From positions 1-16,003 of the forward strand of contig RXOD01005084.1 of the NCBI GenBank assembly GCA_005223375.1: 16,003 nt of DNA, given 5' to 3'. The stretch's first letter is position 1, and each line of letters begins with the position of its first letter. Position numbers and translations under genes: made by a program. Source of the DNA: Amoebophrya sp. AT5.2 (Eukaryota > Sar > Dinophyceae > Syndiniales > Amoebophryaceae). Below, piece by piece: positions 6,201 through 11,315 of the stretch. The notes under the pieces are model-generated. The model was not told where the DNA came from and ran no database searches. It worked only from the letters and a program-made list of their open reading frames with translations.

Positions 6201-9119
6201 CGCAGGAGAGGCCAGTGCTGGAGAAGTAGGTCCGTCTGCACTGGGTCTGTTCCGTTTCTGCGAGGGAAACGTCGGACGCTCGTCGCCGTGGGAGGCGTCG
6301 CTTGAAAGCTGCATCAGCGCGGCGCGGTAGGGCAGTTCCTTCTTCGTTGACGCGCCGCCGCCGAACGCGTGGATTGCGGGTGGGCTCCGCTGTGTCTCGG
6401 TTTCCGCGCGTGCAGGTGCTAGCTTCCACTTCTCCAATTCGTGGATTTTGTCCCACACCGGCACTATGACGATAGAGCCGACCACCCCCCGGTCGACTCT
6501 TGCCTCCTTCTTCCATTGTGAAACCGCATCCGCCAAAGAGAACGCACTATTAGAGTTCTCACCCTGAATTTCTAAAGTACGGGCGCGCTGCCAGTACACA
6601 AGATGTCTTACTTGTGTACATAGCGAACTCTTTAGTAAAACTCTTATCGATCCCGAAGACGCCTGGCGAAATACGGGTACCGTCACCTCTCCCTCTATCG
6701 CCAGCAACGCCGAAACAAACCGCTGCAGACTCTCCAAGGAGAGTTTTGTTTTTCCGGCGTGCTTACCTCGTAACGGGGCGACGGGCGCGCGGTGTCCAGC
6801 TTCTACTGGAGGGTGGTGCGGGGCGCAGGACTCCGGTGCGTTGTTCGTCGCCGCTTCGATGTGTCCTTCTCCAAACACCACGCTCGCCGCTGCTGGTTCG
6901 TGGCCCGCACCAATGATCTCCGGGTTCAGCATGGTGGTATGCTTTACCTCGGCGACACCGCTTTCTGACGGCCAACGGTGTACCCGAAATGCTTTGGCGC
7001 TGATCCCGGCACACTTGAGGACTGCCGAAAACTGTGAAATGGTAATTTCACCATTTTGTAAAATCTGTCGCTGCACTTCCGCGTCGGAAATTGCGCGGCG
7101 AACCATTTCTGCCACCTCGACGCGCTCCTCCCCCCGGCCGCATACCAGTTTCGCGTTGACCTTGGTGGCTGCCGCTGCGCTGGTACGTCGGTCTCTGTCT
7201 TTGTTGATTATGTACTTCAACGCGGCAACGCCGCAGTGCGTAGGCCTGGAGTGCGCGATGGTTGGAACTCGGACTACGTCGGTGGGCTCCTCGGGCGCAG
7301 CTGCCTGTTGGGTCGCCGCCGCTGCGCTTTCCGGCGCCAGCTGCGCTTCCTGCGTGTTTTTGCGAGGGGGGGCTTCGGGGAGAACTGCAGTTGCCAGCGG
7401 GGCAGCTCCGGTTGTGCCATCCGCAGCCGCTGTGAAACGAGGACCTATCGCCTGAAAGAGTTCTGTTTTTGATAGGCAGACGCGAGCCGCGGAAAACTCC
7501 GTCAGATCTGGGCCGCAGAAGAATTTGTCGAAACCGTCCCACAACAAACTTCTGATACTGCGAACCATCGGATTGGTTACGTCAATCCGCGATAACTGCA
7601 TCGATGACGGCGGTGGCGGGCACGGATGAAATTCCCGCGCCCGGATTGCATCCTCCAACATCTTGATCGCCGCGTCCAACGAGCAAGAATCAGCAGGATG
7701 TTCGTCCACATCTGTACTCTTTTTTGGCCTGCGTACACGTCGTGGTTGTATCCGCCTCCGCGTTCTTCTCCCCGCCGCAGCTTCTTTTTCGACGTGCCGC
7801 TCGCGCTTCATTCGCTTGATCCAGCTGCTCTCCAGGACGGCCGCGCAGCAAGGTTGCGTTCGAGTTCGGCGGCATTTTCCTTTTCTGACCCTGCGCGGTG
7901 CCCTGTTGTGGGCCTTTTCGGCTGGAGCGTTGATGGGCGAATCTGGCGGGTGCTGCCTCGCTGCCTTCGCAGGACGCGGTGCGGGGGTCCGGGTGCGTTC
8001 TGGTGCGGGCGCCGGCTCCGCTTTCGCCACCGTCTTCCGCTTCCACGTCGTCGTTGCGCTTATGCCGAAACTCCGCACCAATCTCGGGAATGGTGCTCTC
8101 TTCTGCACCCCGTTTTCCGGCGGGGGCTCGCGCGAATGGCGGCTTTGGGGGCCCGAGCGGCGGACCCAAGCAGGCTGCATGGCGTAACACCGTTTCGCCA
8201 TCATGCGGCACCATTCCGCTTCGCGTGAAAGGCGCCCCTGTACGATCGGCGCCCGTCTCGACGTAGCCGCGGCTCCGCCGTAGGTCTTGGTGGTGTTGTC
8301 GACTGTAAATTTTTTTGTTTCGACGCCGGCGACAAAGATATCGCCCTCGTTCGCGGACATCGGCCCGCCGCTCTGCTTGCACTCTCCCTTATTCGGGGCG
8401 CCCTCCGGGACCGGTTTTGTCGAGAAGTCGATCCCGACGTCCGTCGTGGCAGCCGCGATGGTTTCTGCCGCTACTCTTGCTGGCGTCCCGTCGATTTGTT
8501 CCGCGGAGGCATCGTTGACCGCCGGAACTGGGACTACTGCTCCTTTCGTCGTATTTGCTGCGGCGTCCTCATCCTCCGACGAAGCTTCCGTAGCGGCCCC
8601 AGTGACGACTTCGTCATTCCCGCTTGCAGGCTGCGAATCGCCTTTCGTTCCGCAGTCTTCTTCCAGCGCACTGGCTTCCGCGGCCGATGCGCTCGTCGGG
8701 TCTATCGTGGCCTCCATACTGTCGTCCGCGACGGTATCAACCTCCGCATTTTCCTTCTCCGCGTCCTCCTGCGCGCTGTCGAGCCCGTCTTCTATGACCA
8801 CAGCCGGTGCGTACGTAGCCGCTGCCGCGCCCGTAAACATCAACAGAGTGTTGAGGTCGGAGTCGGAGTTGATGAGCAGATCGTGGAGGAAATCGGTTGA
8901 CGAGGCACCTGTTTCCACTGCTGCTCCCGGCACTGTGTCGCCGGTTGTCAACATGTCCTTTTCCGCCGGCTCTTCTTCGTCCGTTTGGAACAACCGCCGC
9001 GCAGGGAAATGTGCTGCACGTTCGATGGAGGGCTGCGCTAGCTGTACCGCCGAATTGGCTATTCCTTCGTGGGGGAAGCGTCGCAGCATCAGAGGCGGCT
9101 CCGAGGTCGGCATCTGCAT
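1..9119 (-). CDS. Retrotransposon polyprotein: OTU-like, RRM-like, APE endonuclease, reverse transcriptase start (3,039 residues, C-terminus missing)
   Basis: Reading codons whose lowest coordinate is a multiple of 3, the minus strand has no stop from 9266 down to 3. The start ATG (9119-9117) is the first ATG of any frame downstream of the spliced leader. The in-frame upstream stop is the TAG inside the leader itself. Layout by residue: 1-230 acidic Ala/Glu/Ser-rich; 230-480 Arg/Pro-rich; 621-760 OTU-like candidate (C629, H753); basic nuclear-localisation-like clusters near 1015, 1438, 1490 and 2144; 30-residue tandem repeat 1021-1080; RRM-like 1149-1220; Trp-rich unrecognised region about 1497-1960; probable coiled coil 1966-2010; Lys/Ala/Pro-rich linker to about 2240; APE endonuclease 2411-2720; RT N-terminus from 2961. 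LINE EN-RT proteins are usually 1,000-1,300 residues, so this one is unusually long. It probably acts in the nucleus by target-primed reverse transcription (known for the class, inferred here). Confidence 0.9.
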   Translation of the reverse strand, partial: MQMPTSEPPLMLRRFPHEGIANSAVQLAQPSIERAAHFPARRLFQTDEEEPAEKDMLTTGDTVPGAAVETGASSTDFLHDLLINSDSDLNTLLMFTGAAAATYAPAVVIEDGLDSAQEDAEKENAEVDTVADDSMEATIDPTSASAAEASALEEDCGTKGDSQPASGNDEVVTGAATEASSEDEDAAANTTKGAVVPVPAVNDASAEQIDGTPARVAAETIAAATTDVGIDFSTKPVPEGAPNKGECKQSGGPMSANEGDIFVAGVETKKFTVDNTTKTYGGAAATSRRAPIVQGRLSREAEWCRMMAKRCYAMQPAWVRRSGPQSRHSREPPPENGVQKRAPFPRLVRSFGISATTTWKRKTVAKAEPAPAPERTRTPAPRPAKAARQHPPDSPINAPAEKAHNRAPRRVRKGKCRRTRTQPCCAAVLESSWIKRMKRERHVEKEAAAGRRTRRRIQPRRVRRPKKSTDVDEHPADSCSLDAAIKMLEDAIRAREFHPCPPPPSSMQLSRIDVTNPMVRSIRSLLWDGFDKFFCGPDLTEFSAARVCLSKTELFQAIGPRFTAAADGTTGAAPLATAVLPEAPPRKNTQEAQLAPESAAAATQQAAAPEEPTDVVRVPTIAHSRPTHCGVAALKYIINKDRDRRTSAAAATKVNAKLVCGRGEERVEVAEMVRRAISDAEVQRQILQNGEITISQFSAVLKCAGISAKAFRVHRWPSESGVAEVKHTTMLNPEIIGAGHEPAAASVVFGEGHIEAATNNAPESCAPHHPPVEAGHRAPVAPLRGKHAGKTKLSLESLQRFVSALLAIEGEVTVPVFRQASSGSIRVLLKSSLCTQVRHLVYWQRARTLEIQGENSNSAFSLADAVSQWKKEARVDRGVVGSIVIVPVWDKIHELEKWKLAPARAETETQRSPPAIHAFGGGASTKKELPYRAALMQLSSDASHGDERPTFPSQKRNRPSADGPTSPALASPAAVAAKPAVIPDCGEAQAAAPTGGVLSYLNTVGVFSVSSPATKRRRLNDDPYLSDGGGEAAARNLSPNASQGVERKKADDPYLGDGGCEVAAWDFSPNAPQEVERKKAAKDCFWRKRKKLVSFVPDGPIHDRKAAPAVMDASPAEADRARTVNSPSYLQADAAASSQWRGLGDFGGVEKCSTIAVCRGMLISKGTADNLITALTDELGCPEGDITLPRNDGATSSGLQLGFRLRAQAAAFVHEYQGGKLARAPGASESVFDIETHTNAAPAQPEVRRASCRRHSSDEEVRSPLASRAANNDRGANHDPSSNQHFPSNVGFHQPAADGGGGNRRRYTLGDGGGGSKPRNSLSPEVSPAPSQSSGSSSSSGAPLFTPSQNRVNSQIQERAEPSHEQPPDQKGRDQPSSAAVSRPMEFDYSSDEEFLRGKGGVGLLADAEDDLLADEVDGIYCGDHEAGEWSAAEEPQSKKRKISLGFSVEDEYLLQEVSVDEFSVDQVSLADLIRENDPDDSGPDETKEPKKKRSKKLAVRIFAVKGTTDYLCLQKLMKAAKLSLHEEEILLDNFLIDVCVFSWWACGGEAKNKNDMVGDLMAACQKASSAKKVLIEAAKGLKLLRDGIKTGGRNRDELKTMWKKAIARNEDSAEKKNNKQEVWAISLWGAASKEAAGKEVESRRRSNYFRRIRITSPAVLSVKEITTRLYGVRDVFVKKDSVQKFVINKNSCIPQWFGQETVRWAEDPKGVPETVAAYLQWRHTHNSTRSKILTRARVPEVWIEAADPQVIREAADAAAAALGWSVWTHEDEGSALPLLMYTKMQAALSPIFLAHADEIKLLNGTRDILQERSTALASKMGNAYSKRAPIKKPHQVERKKADSDEPRLLRCGRKSITITADGGAGPAVWNAVKTIQRHLTIPVSDDLWTRGKLRIEDEEHRKHEALPSRFVQALRFEYTGARRTAPWEKHQIDNISQELRPTGRCLSAKSAFYPHTLFLVNIGTAEKWAAEFQAQKEKREVEQNNRMETFLRKYPKGSVAEKELKEKRATGSAISAARRKELHPQPAATGVAVESELLRGKKGAASPKNKEKRTVVAEKPAEAAVRCQSRKERRDAKAPRSLQQPDAAATVVSNARTAGGRAAAKRNTGAAPALHPIGKRAVDAPAEKSPGQKNLVEKKASPPRKKPRLASTSPRTPAESACGDQGADHAASPKAGSSSSAAPGPTENKIDTIAAGAAVSNLSTRIAAVSVSVGKFKHSPQIAAALNGSKSAALLRTASGTEVIYSSKKNRTSLAKVLYLEAAKGSSFYASVKTTCGDLADIVAGKDGLLEVRLVAGFFIKRPPPVSWQVVIRTGTHAAWTAIGDDLPASEWKDDWMAAAPVRPDCDTEEGDEGRTPDHEQSSWSVTKLGNIVWGDSSARRVRASATAAVSVHAQYEDILIDDNAEGGSLHAAASFNSNGARTNTDKIEDIAVETARIAAEKDCSDWRLTILEQETHVIKMAPDDFDIKTTPREQFHIRTLAATDDGEIGGLATGGAAVRDIREANSKRQCPPPRASFAKTILVQEGDPGGTAAVIMQQRNKKDFFAWIAAAIGAEDNALRVSAYASPFTWSPAEIDVQFVRRQLKEAGGWLAAARRRADGIMAGGDINSEYSDMSRSAMIESIRSPGSRKRQNDTTRKLLAELVAAITVDAVPAQLRDATTYKGLSRPDFLATKTRTFTDSPTSLSIGCWQADSGDPCWTNIDAEPSSCFSDHAAVLLAGAAETHDDCSGNDVSGAGDSDWASKFWKKEVREEEISRHIRAAILPVENRAMVFGRFDECRMVPKNYLPTDGIRAVSELDRCGDIGTSCKTGRDEKLTSEDEKRFVIAAEERLPRTASLQEFEEGAASCLIDLGLAAEKNYSAAVPRQQRAAAGEAASNTGRDAAAAPFFGLKRGQPVEVPSGLLIDGYPVASPLMATAGVLRHFLWKPAMLKQAVGYSPDRVDYRATLAALLQLSKAAAPFTVSGDFIRRALEELNPDVQGRQGVRCRHFKALGPIARRHLERLMNNSFSALRDAKDEQSLYQAIQRPVYSGTTLAK
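960..1889 (-). other. APE-type (EEP) endonuclease domain of the retrotransposon
   Basis: Residues 2411-2720 show the ordered motifs of exonuclease-endonuclease-phosphatase nucleases. These are an N-terminal strand with FNSNG (N2418, N2420), ILEQETH (catalytic Glu 2456), SAYASP (Tyr 2566, where LINEs have NVYxP), GGDIN (Asp 2608, Asn 2610), TTYKGLSRPDF (Arg 2669, Asp 2671) and the closing SDH (2713-2715). By position these match APE1 E96, Y171, D210/N212, D283 and D308/H309, so every expected catalytic residue appears to be kept. In LINEs this domain nicks target DNA to prime reverse transcription. The domain is longer (about 310 residues) than the usual 230 or so, with an Ala/Gly-rich insertion at roughly 2490-2520. 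Confidence 0.88.
5460..5675 (-). other. RRM-like segment of the polyprotein
   Basis: Residues 1149-1220 follow the beta-alpha-beta pattern of an RNA-recognition motif: CSTIAVCRGMLI (first strand), KGTADNLITALTDEL (helix), GDITLPRNDG (strand and loop), then LQLGFRLRAQAAAFVHEYQG, which resembles the RNP1-type 'GF.F..f..A..Av....G' ending. Aromatic residues expected at RNP1 are only partly present. RRMs are known in LINE ORF1 proteins, where they bind the element RNA. Fusion to an EN-RT protein would be less usual. Confidence 0.35.
5880..6059 (-). repeat. Tandem duplication of a 90-bp coding unit (30 residues, two copies)
   Basis: Residues 1021-1050 and 1051-1080 are two in-frame copies that share the skeleton DDPYLxDGGxE.AA..xSPNAxQxVERKKA. 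At DNA level the units 5881-5970 and 5971-6060 align without gaps; for example gctttctttctttcgacc matches gctttttttctttctacc. Related fragments occur elsewhere in the same protein: YTLGDGGGGSKPRNSLSPE near residue 1307 and QVERKKAD at 1836-1843. The unit is preceded directly by TKRRRLN, a likely nuclear localisation signal. Confidence 0.9.
6840..7259 (-). other. Candidate OTU-like cysteine protease segment of the polyprotein
   Basis: Residues 621-760 contain THCGVAALKYIINK (candidate nucleophile C629 at the start of a helix), a charged helix VAEMVRRAISDAEV, ITISQFSAVLKCAGISAKAFRV, which resembles the OTU helix-strand before the active-site loop, and SVVFGEGHIEAATNN (candidate His 753). The Cys-to-His spacing of 124 residues is in the range for OTU proteases. 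The usual DGxC loop is not present (THC instead), so a C39/papain-like fold or no protease at all remains possible. OTU-type proteases are known, from memory, in some protist and algal LINEs such as Dualen/RandI. Confidence 0.35.
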
Positions 9120-9251
9120 GCTGTCGTTCCGCCTGCTTATTGCACCGGTCTGTACTTGTTTTCTCCTCCGACAACAAGATGATATGCTCAGGGTATCTGC
9201 TAAATTTCTGCCGCTAGTCGTTCCACCGCTGGATCGATCTGTCGCTTGCAA
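9120..9251 (-). other. 5' untranslated leader of the retrotransposon
   Basis: This 132-base stretch lies between the end of the spliced leader and the ATG at 9119. It contains no ATG in any frame on the minus strand, so a scanning ribosome would first meet the polyprotein start. A second in-frame ATG follows two codons later (9113-9111). No internal promoter or hairpin is evident by eye. Confidence 0.7.
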
Positions 9252-9273
9252 CTTGAGCCAAAATGGCTACTGT
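9252..9273 (-). other. Relic dinoflagellate spliced leader (DinoSL) at the retrotransposon 5' end
   Basis: The minus strand reads ACA then GTAGCCATTTTGGCTCAAG. The known 22-nt DinoSL consensus is D-C-C followed by the same 19 bases, so the only mismatch is the third position (A instead of C). DinoSL is added to mRNAs by trans-splicing and is not expected in genomic DNA next to a gene unless a spliced mRNA was reverse-transcribed and reinserted. No pyrimidine tract precedes it here (the minus-strand upstream sequence is purine-rich). The leader supplies the in-frame TAG stop just upstream of the giant reading frame. Confidence 0.93.
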
Positions 9274-9710
9274 GTTCCGCTTCCGCCTGCGCTCCGCGTT
9301 GCACGCGCCAATCCGGGTCGGCCGCTCCACGTCCACACTACTACGCACACCCAGGAGACGCCGCAGACCATCTTCATCAGCGCGGCACCCAACTTGTTCT
9401 GCTGGGTCGCCATCGAGTTGCTCGTGCCCGTAAAGGACTGCTAGCAAAAGGCGATGAGGCGTTGAGAGAGGAGAACAAGCTTGCGTATGCGTGGAAAGTG
9501 GGAAAGGTAGATCTGGAGAAACCACGAAAGGGACTCACAATTCTTTTTGTTCTATTGATCAGGACCCCGTTATTTTTGCCGGAGCCCTTCGCAGAAAGTA
9601 GAAGTACTTACCAATACTAGTAAGTCGGAATTAGAGGCGACGAGCGAGTTGAGTAATCATAGTGCCGAACACTTCTACAACTGGTGCTTTGCTCTGACCA
9701 CTTTTTCATC

Positions 9711-9722
9711 TTCTTCTTCTTC
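9711..9722 (+). repeat. Short TTC microsatellite
   Basis: Four perfect TTC units inside a longer pyrimidine-rich stretch (9701-9724), followed by TACGTAG. On the minus strand this is a GAA run. No function is implied. Confidence 0.7.
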
Positions 9723-9817
9723 TACGTAGAGGCTGCTTTTCATAGTGATTGACACTGCTAAGCAGGCATGAAGTACAAATCGTATTGCCATTGCGTTTAC
9801 GAAGTGGCTTGTTAAAG

Positions 9818-9828
9818 CCCCCCCCCCC
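9818..9828 (+). repeat. Homopolymer of 11 C
   Basis: Eleven consecutive C residues between GTTAAAG and GCGATCTCC. This is a low-complexity tract and a possible assembly error hotspot. It is not associated with a visible gene. Confidence 0.85.
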
Positions 9829-10313
9829 GCGATCTCCGGACCCCTCTCCTACCCTCCCGCACGCTCACCGTGTTAAGACATCCACGACAAGTTGTATCAC
9901 GACTCAGTACAGCCTCACATCCACAACGAGGGTGCGACACTCAAGAGAATGCACGAGACTGCACGATATAAGTGATCGCGTCGACATCACGACTTTGCTG
10001 TCCGAGACTCATCGAGCTCTCACGAATCACAGTTATCGAACGTGCCCGACGTCACAAGTGAAGTATCCGCAGCACCCCCACCAGCGGGGGTCCTAGCGTG
10101 CGCGCTTGCCGTTTCTTTTGAGACGCCACTACACATGCCAGATGTTTTTGCTTCGCAGACAGGACACGATTTCCCCGGATGAAAGTAAAAATCAATATCA
10201 ATCTACCACATCTATCAACCCCCACGGGTACAAGGTCGCCCGACAGTCCTGTGGACTGTAAAAGTGTGCGGCTTTCCTGTCCTGTTTCCTGCCGCGACGC
10301 CAGCAAAAGCGCT

Positions 10314-10943
10314 TCACCGCCGGACCCCGTTTCTCTGCAGCAGCCACGAGACTGCGCTCCACGGAGCTCTTCCCGCAACGCGACTGGAAGCCTGCTCCCG
10401 CAACGGGGCCGTGCCCTGAATGCGCGGCCTCGGGAAGCGCTCCTGCTCTCCCGACGGGGTACGATGATTCCGCAACGCCTGCTGCGCGATCTGGCTCTGC
10501 CCTGCGTCGCGCTTGTGGAGGATCCGCGCAAACATCGTTGCCACCAGCGCCCGCCGACCCCACCGGCGCAGCGGGCGGTCTCTGTCGTTCCCCACCGCCC
10601 ACGGCGGCTCCACCGGCCGCGCGTACTGTTTCTTCTGGTGTTCCTCCTCCCGGCACGCGTGTGCGTCTGCGTCACCAGCATCGGGCGGTGGACTGGAATT
10701 GCTGCCGCGTTGTTGATGCCGCCCGGGCGGCCCCTGTTTCTCGGCGCGCAAACGAAGGCGCTTCCCAAGCCTGGTCGCGGCGGCTGCGTTGATGCCGGAA
10801 GTCGCGCTGCATGCGGAACCCGCCCGGGCGAACGCAGGAAAAAGGTCGGAGAGCGGTCCCGCGAAGGAACCCACAAGTAAAACCAAAGCCCCGGCGTGAG
10901 AAAAACGAACGCGCATACGATTCGTCGCGAATACTCGCGACAT
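10314..10943 (-). CDS. Uncertain small protein with N-terminal hydrophobic segment
   Basis: An ATG-initiated frame of 209 codons. A second ATG at 10916 gives a cleaner N-terminus, MRVRFSHAGALVLLVGSF followed by AGPLSDLFPAFARA, which looks like a signal peptide or membrane anchor. The rest is Arg/Ala/Gln-rich, predicted disordered, with no recognised domain. Three minus-strand frames and one plus-strand frame are open across this GC-rich stretch. This frame was preferred only for its hydrophobic start and for having the same orientation as its neighbours. It lies about 370 bases downstream of the FAM221-like gene. It may be non-coding. Confidence 0.33.
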   Translation of the reverse strand: MSRVFATNRMRVRFSHAGALVLLVGSFAGPLSDLFPAFARAGSACSATSGINAAAATRLGKRLRLRAEKQGPPGRHQQRGSNSSPPPDAGDADAHACREEEHQKKQYARPVEPPWAVGNDRDRPLRRWGRRALVATMFARILHKRDAGQSQIAQQALRNHRTPSGEQERFPRPRIQGTAPLREQASSRVAGRAPWSAVSWLLQRNGVRR

Positions 10944-11315
10944 TTTCACGTCTATACGAAAGCCGAAGCAGCCAGCTCCACTACAAGAATTTTGGCCCTG
11001 TGTATTCCTTCTCGTGCCTACTCAGATTGCCGCTCGGTCTGCGAGTGAGATCTTTTGGACTTGGCGCACGATGAAAGCAACAAAGAACAAATGAGGAAGT
11101 GGGAAACGTAGAACTACTGACTTTGATCATCCACGAATGCTGATCATCTTTCCGCTCTTGATCTCGGGACTCCAGATTTCAGGTGGAAAGAATCAGCAAA
11201 GAACGAAGCACAGGGGCCCCTATCGCCTCGTCACTGTCGCGCTCGTGGGTGCTCGCTTCATTGCGGCAAAAGCGGCTTCTTGCTGCTTCGGCACTTCGCT
11301 TCGATTCATCAGTAC
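10944..11315. other. Intergenic gap, nothing recognised
   Basis: About 370 bases between the FAM221-like stop and the uncertain small protein. I see no gene, repeat or clear promoter element. It probably holds the 3' UTR of one gene and the 5' UTR of the next. Confidence 0.5.

Larger units (their letters stand above)
1..9273 (-). mobile_element. Giant LINE-type (non-LTR) retrotransposon with a spliced-leader 5' end, 3' part outside window
   Basis: The element reads leftwards from a dinoflagellate spliced-leader relic at 9273-9252, through a 132-base leader, into one uninterrupted reading frame that runs off the left edge. The frame carries an APE-type endonuclease followed by the beginning of a reverse transcriptase, which is the EN-RT order of APE-class LINEs. 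No terminal repeats are visible. The right boundary is placed at the leader relic because a retrotransposed trans-spliced RNA would begin there. The 3' end, poly-A or tail repeat and the target-site duplication cannot be seen. The absence of any stop over more than 9.1 kb argues for a young or recently active copy. The element class is secure from the endonuclease. Its clade (Jockey, RTE, Dualen/RandI or other) is not assigned. Confidence 0.88.
9274..10313. other. Intergenic stretch with short low-complexity tracts, no supported gene
   Basis: Neither strand gives a convincing gene. The open frames are short, overlap each other and show no recognisable motif. The stretch holds a (TTC)4 run inside a pyrimidine tract (about 9701-9724) and a run of 11 C at 9818-9828, followed by a pyrimidine-rich and CA-rich segment. 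It separates the presumed 5' end of the retrotransposon from the 3' end of the next minus-strand gene, and so should hold the flanking copy of any target-site duplication. Confidence 0.6.

Noticed and set aside
1..9119. Endogenous RNA-virus polyprotein
   Set aside because: Length and the protease candidate would fit, but the APE-type endonuclease followed by RT is specific to non-LTR retrotransposons.
8287..9444. Plus-strand open frame of 385 codons, Ser/Ala-rich
   Set aside because: It is the antisense shadow of the acidic Ala/Glu/Ser-rich N-terminus of the retrotransposon frame, lacks any domain, and runs through the spliced-leader relic.
10179..10880. Plus-strand open frame of 233 codons starting MKVKININLPHL
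   Set aside because: It overlaps three open minus-strand frames in a GC-rich stretch, is Arg/Pro-rich throughout with no domain, and opposes the direction of all supported genes. It cannot be excluded completely.
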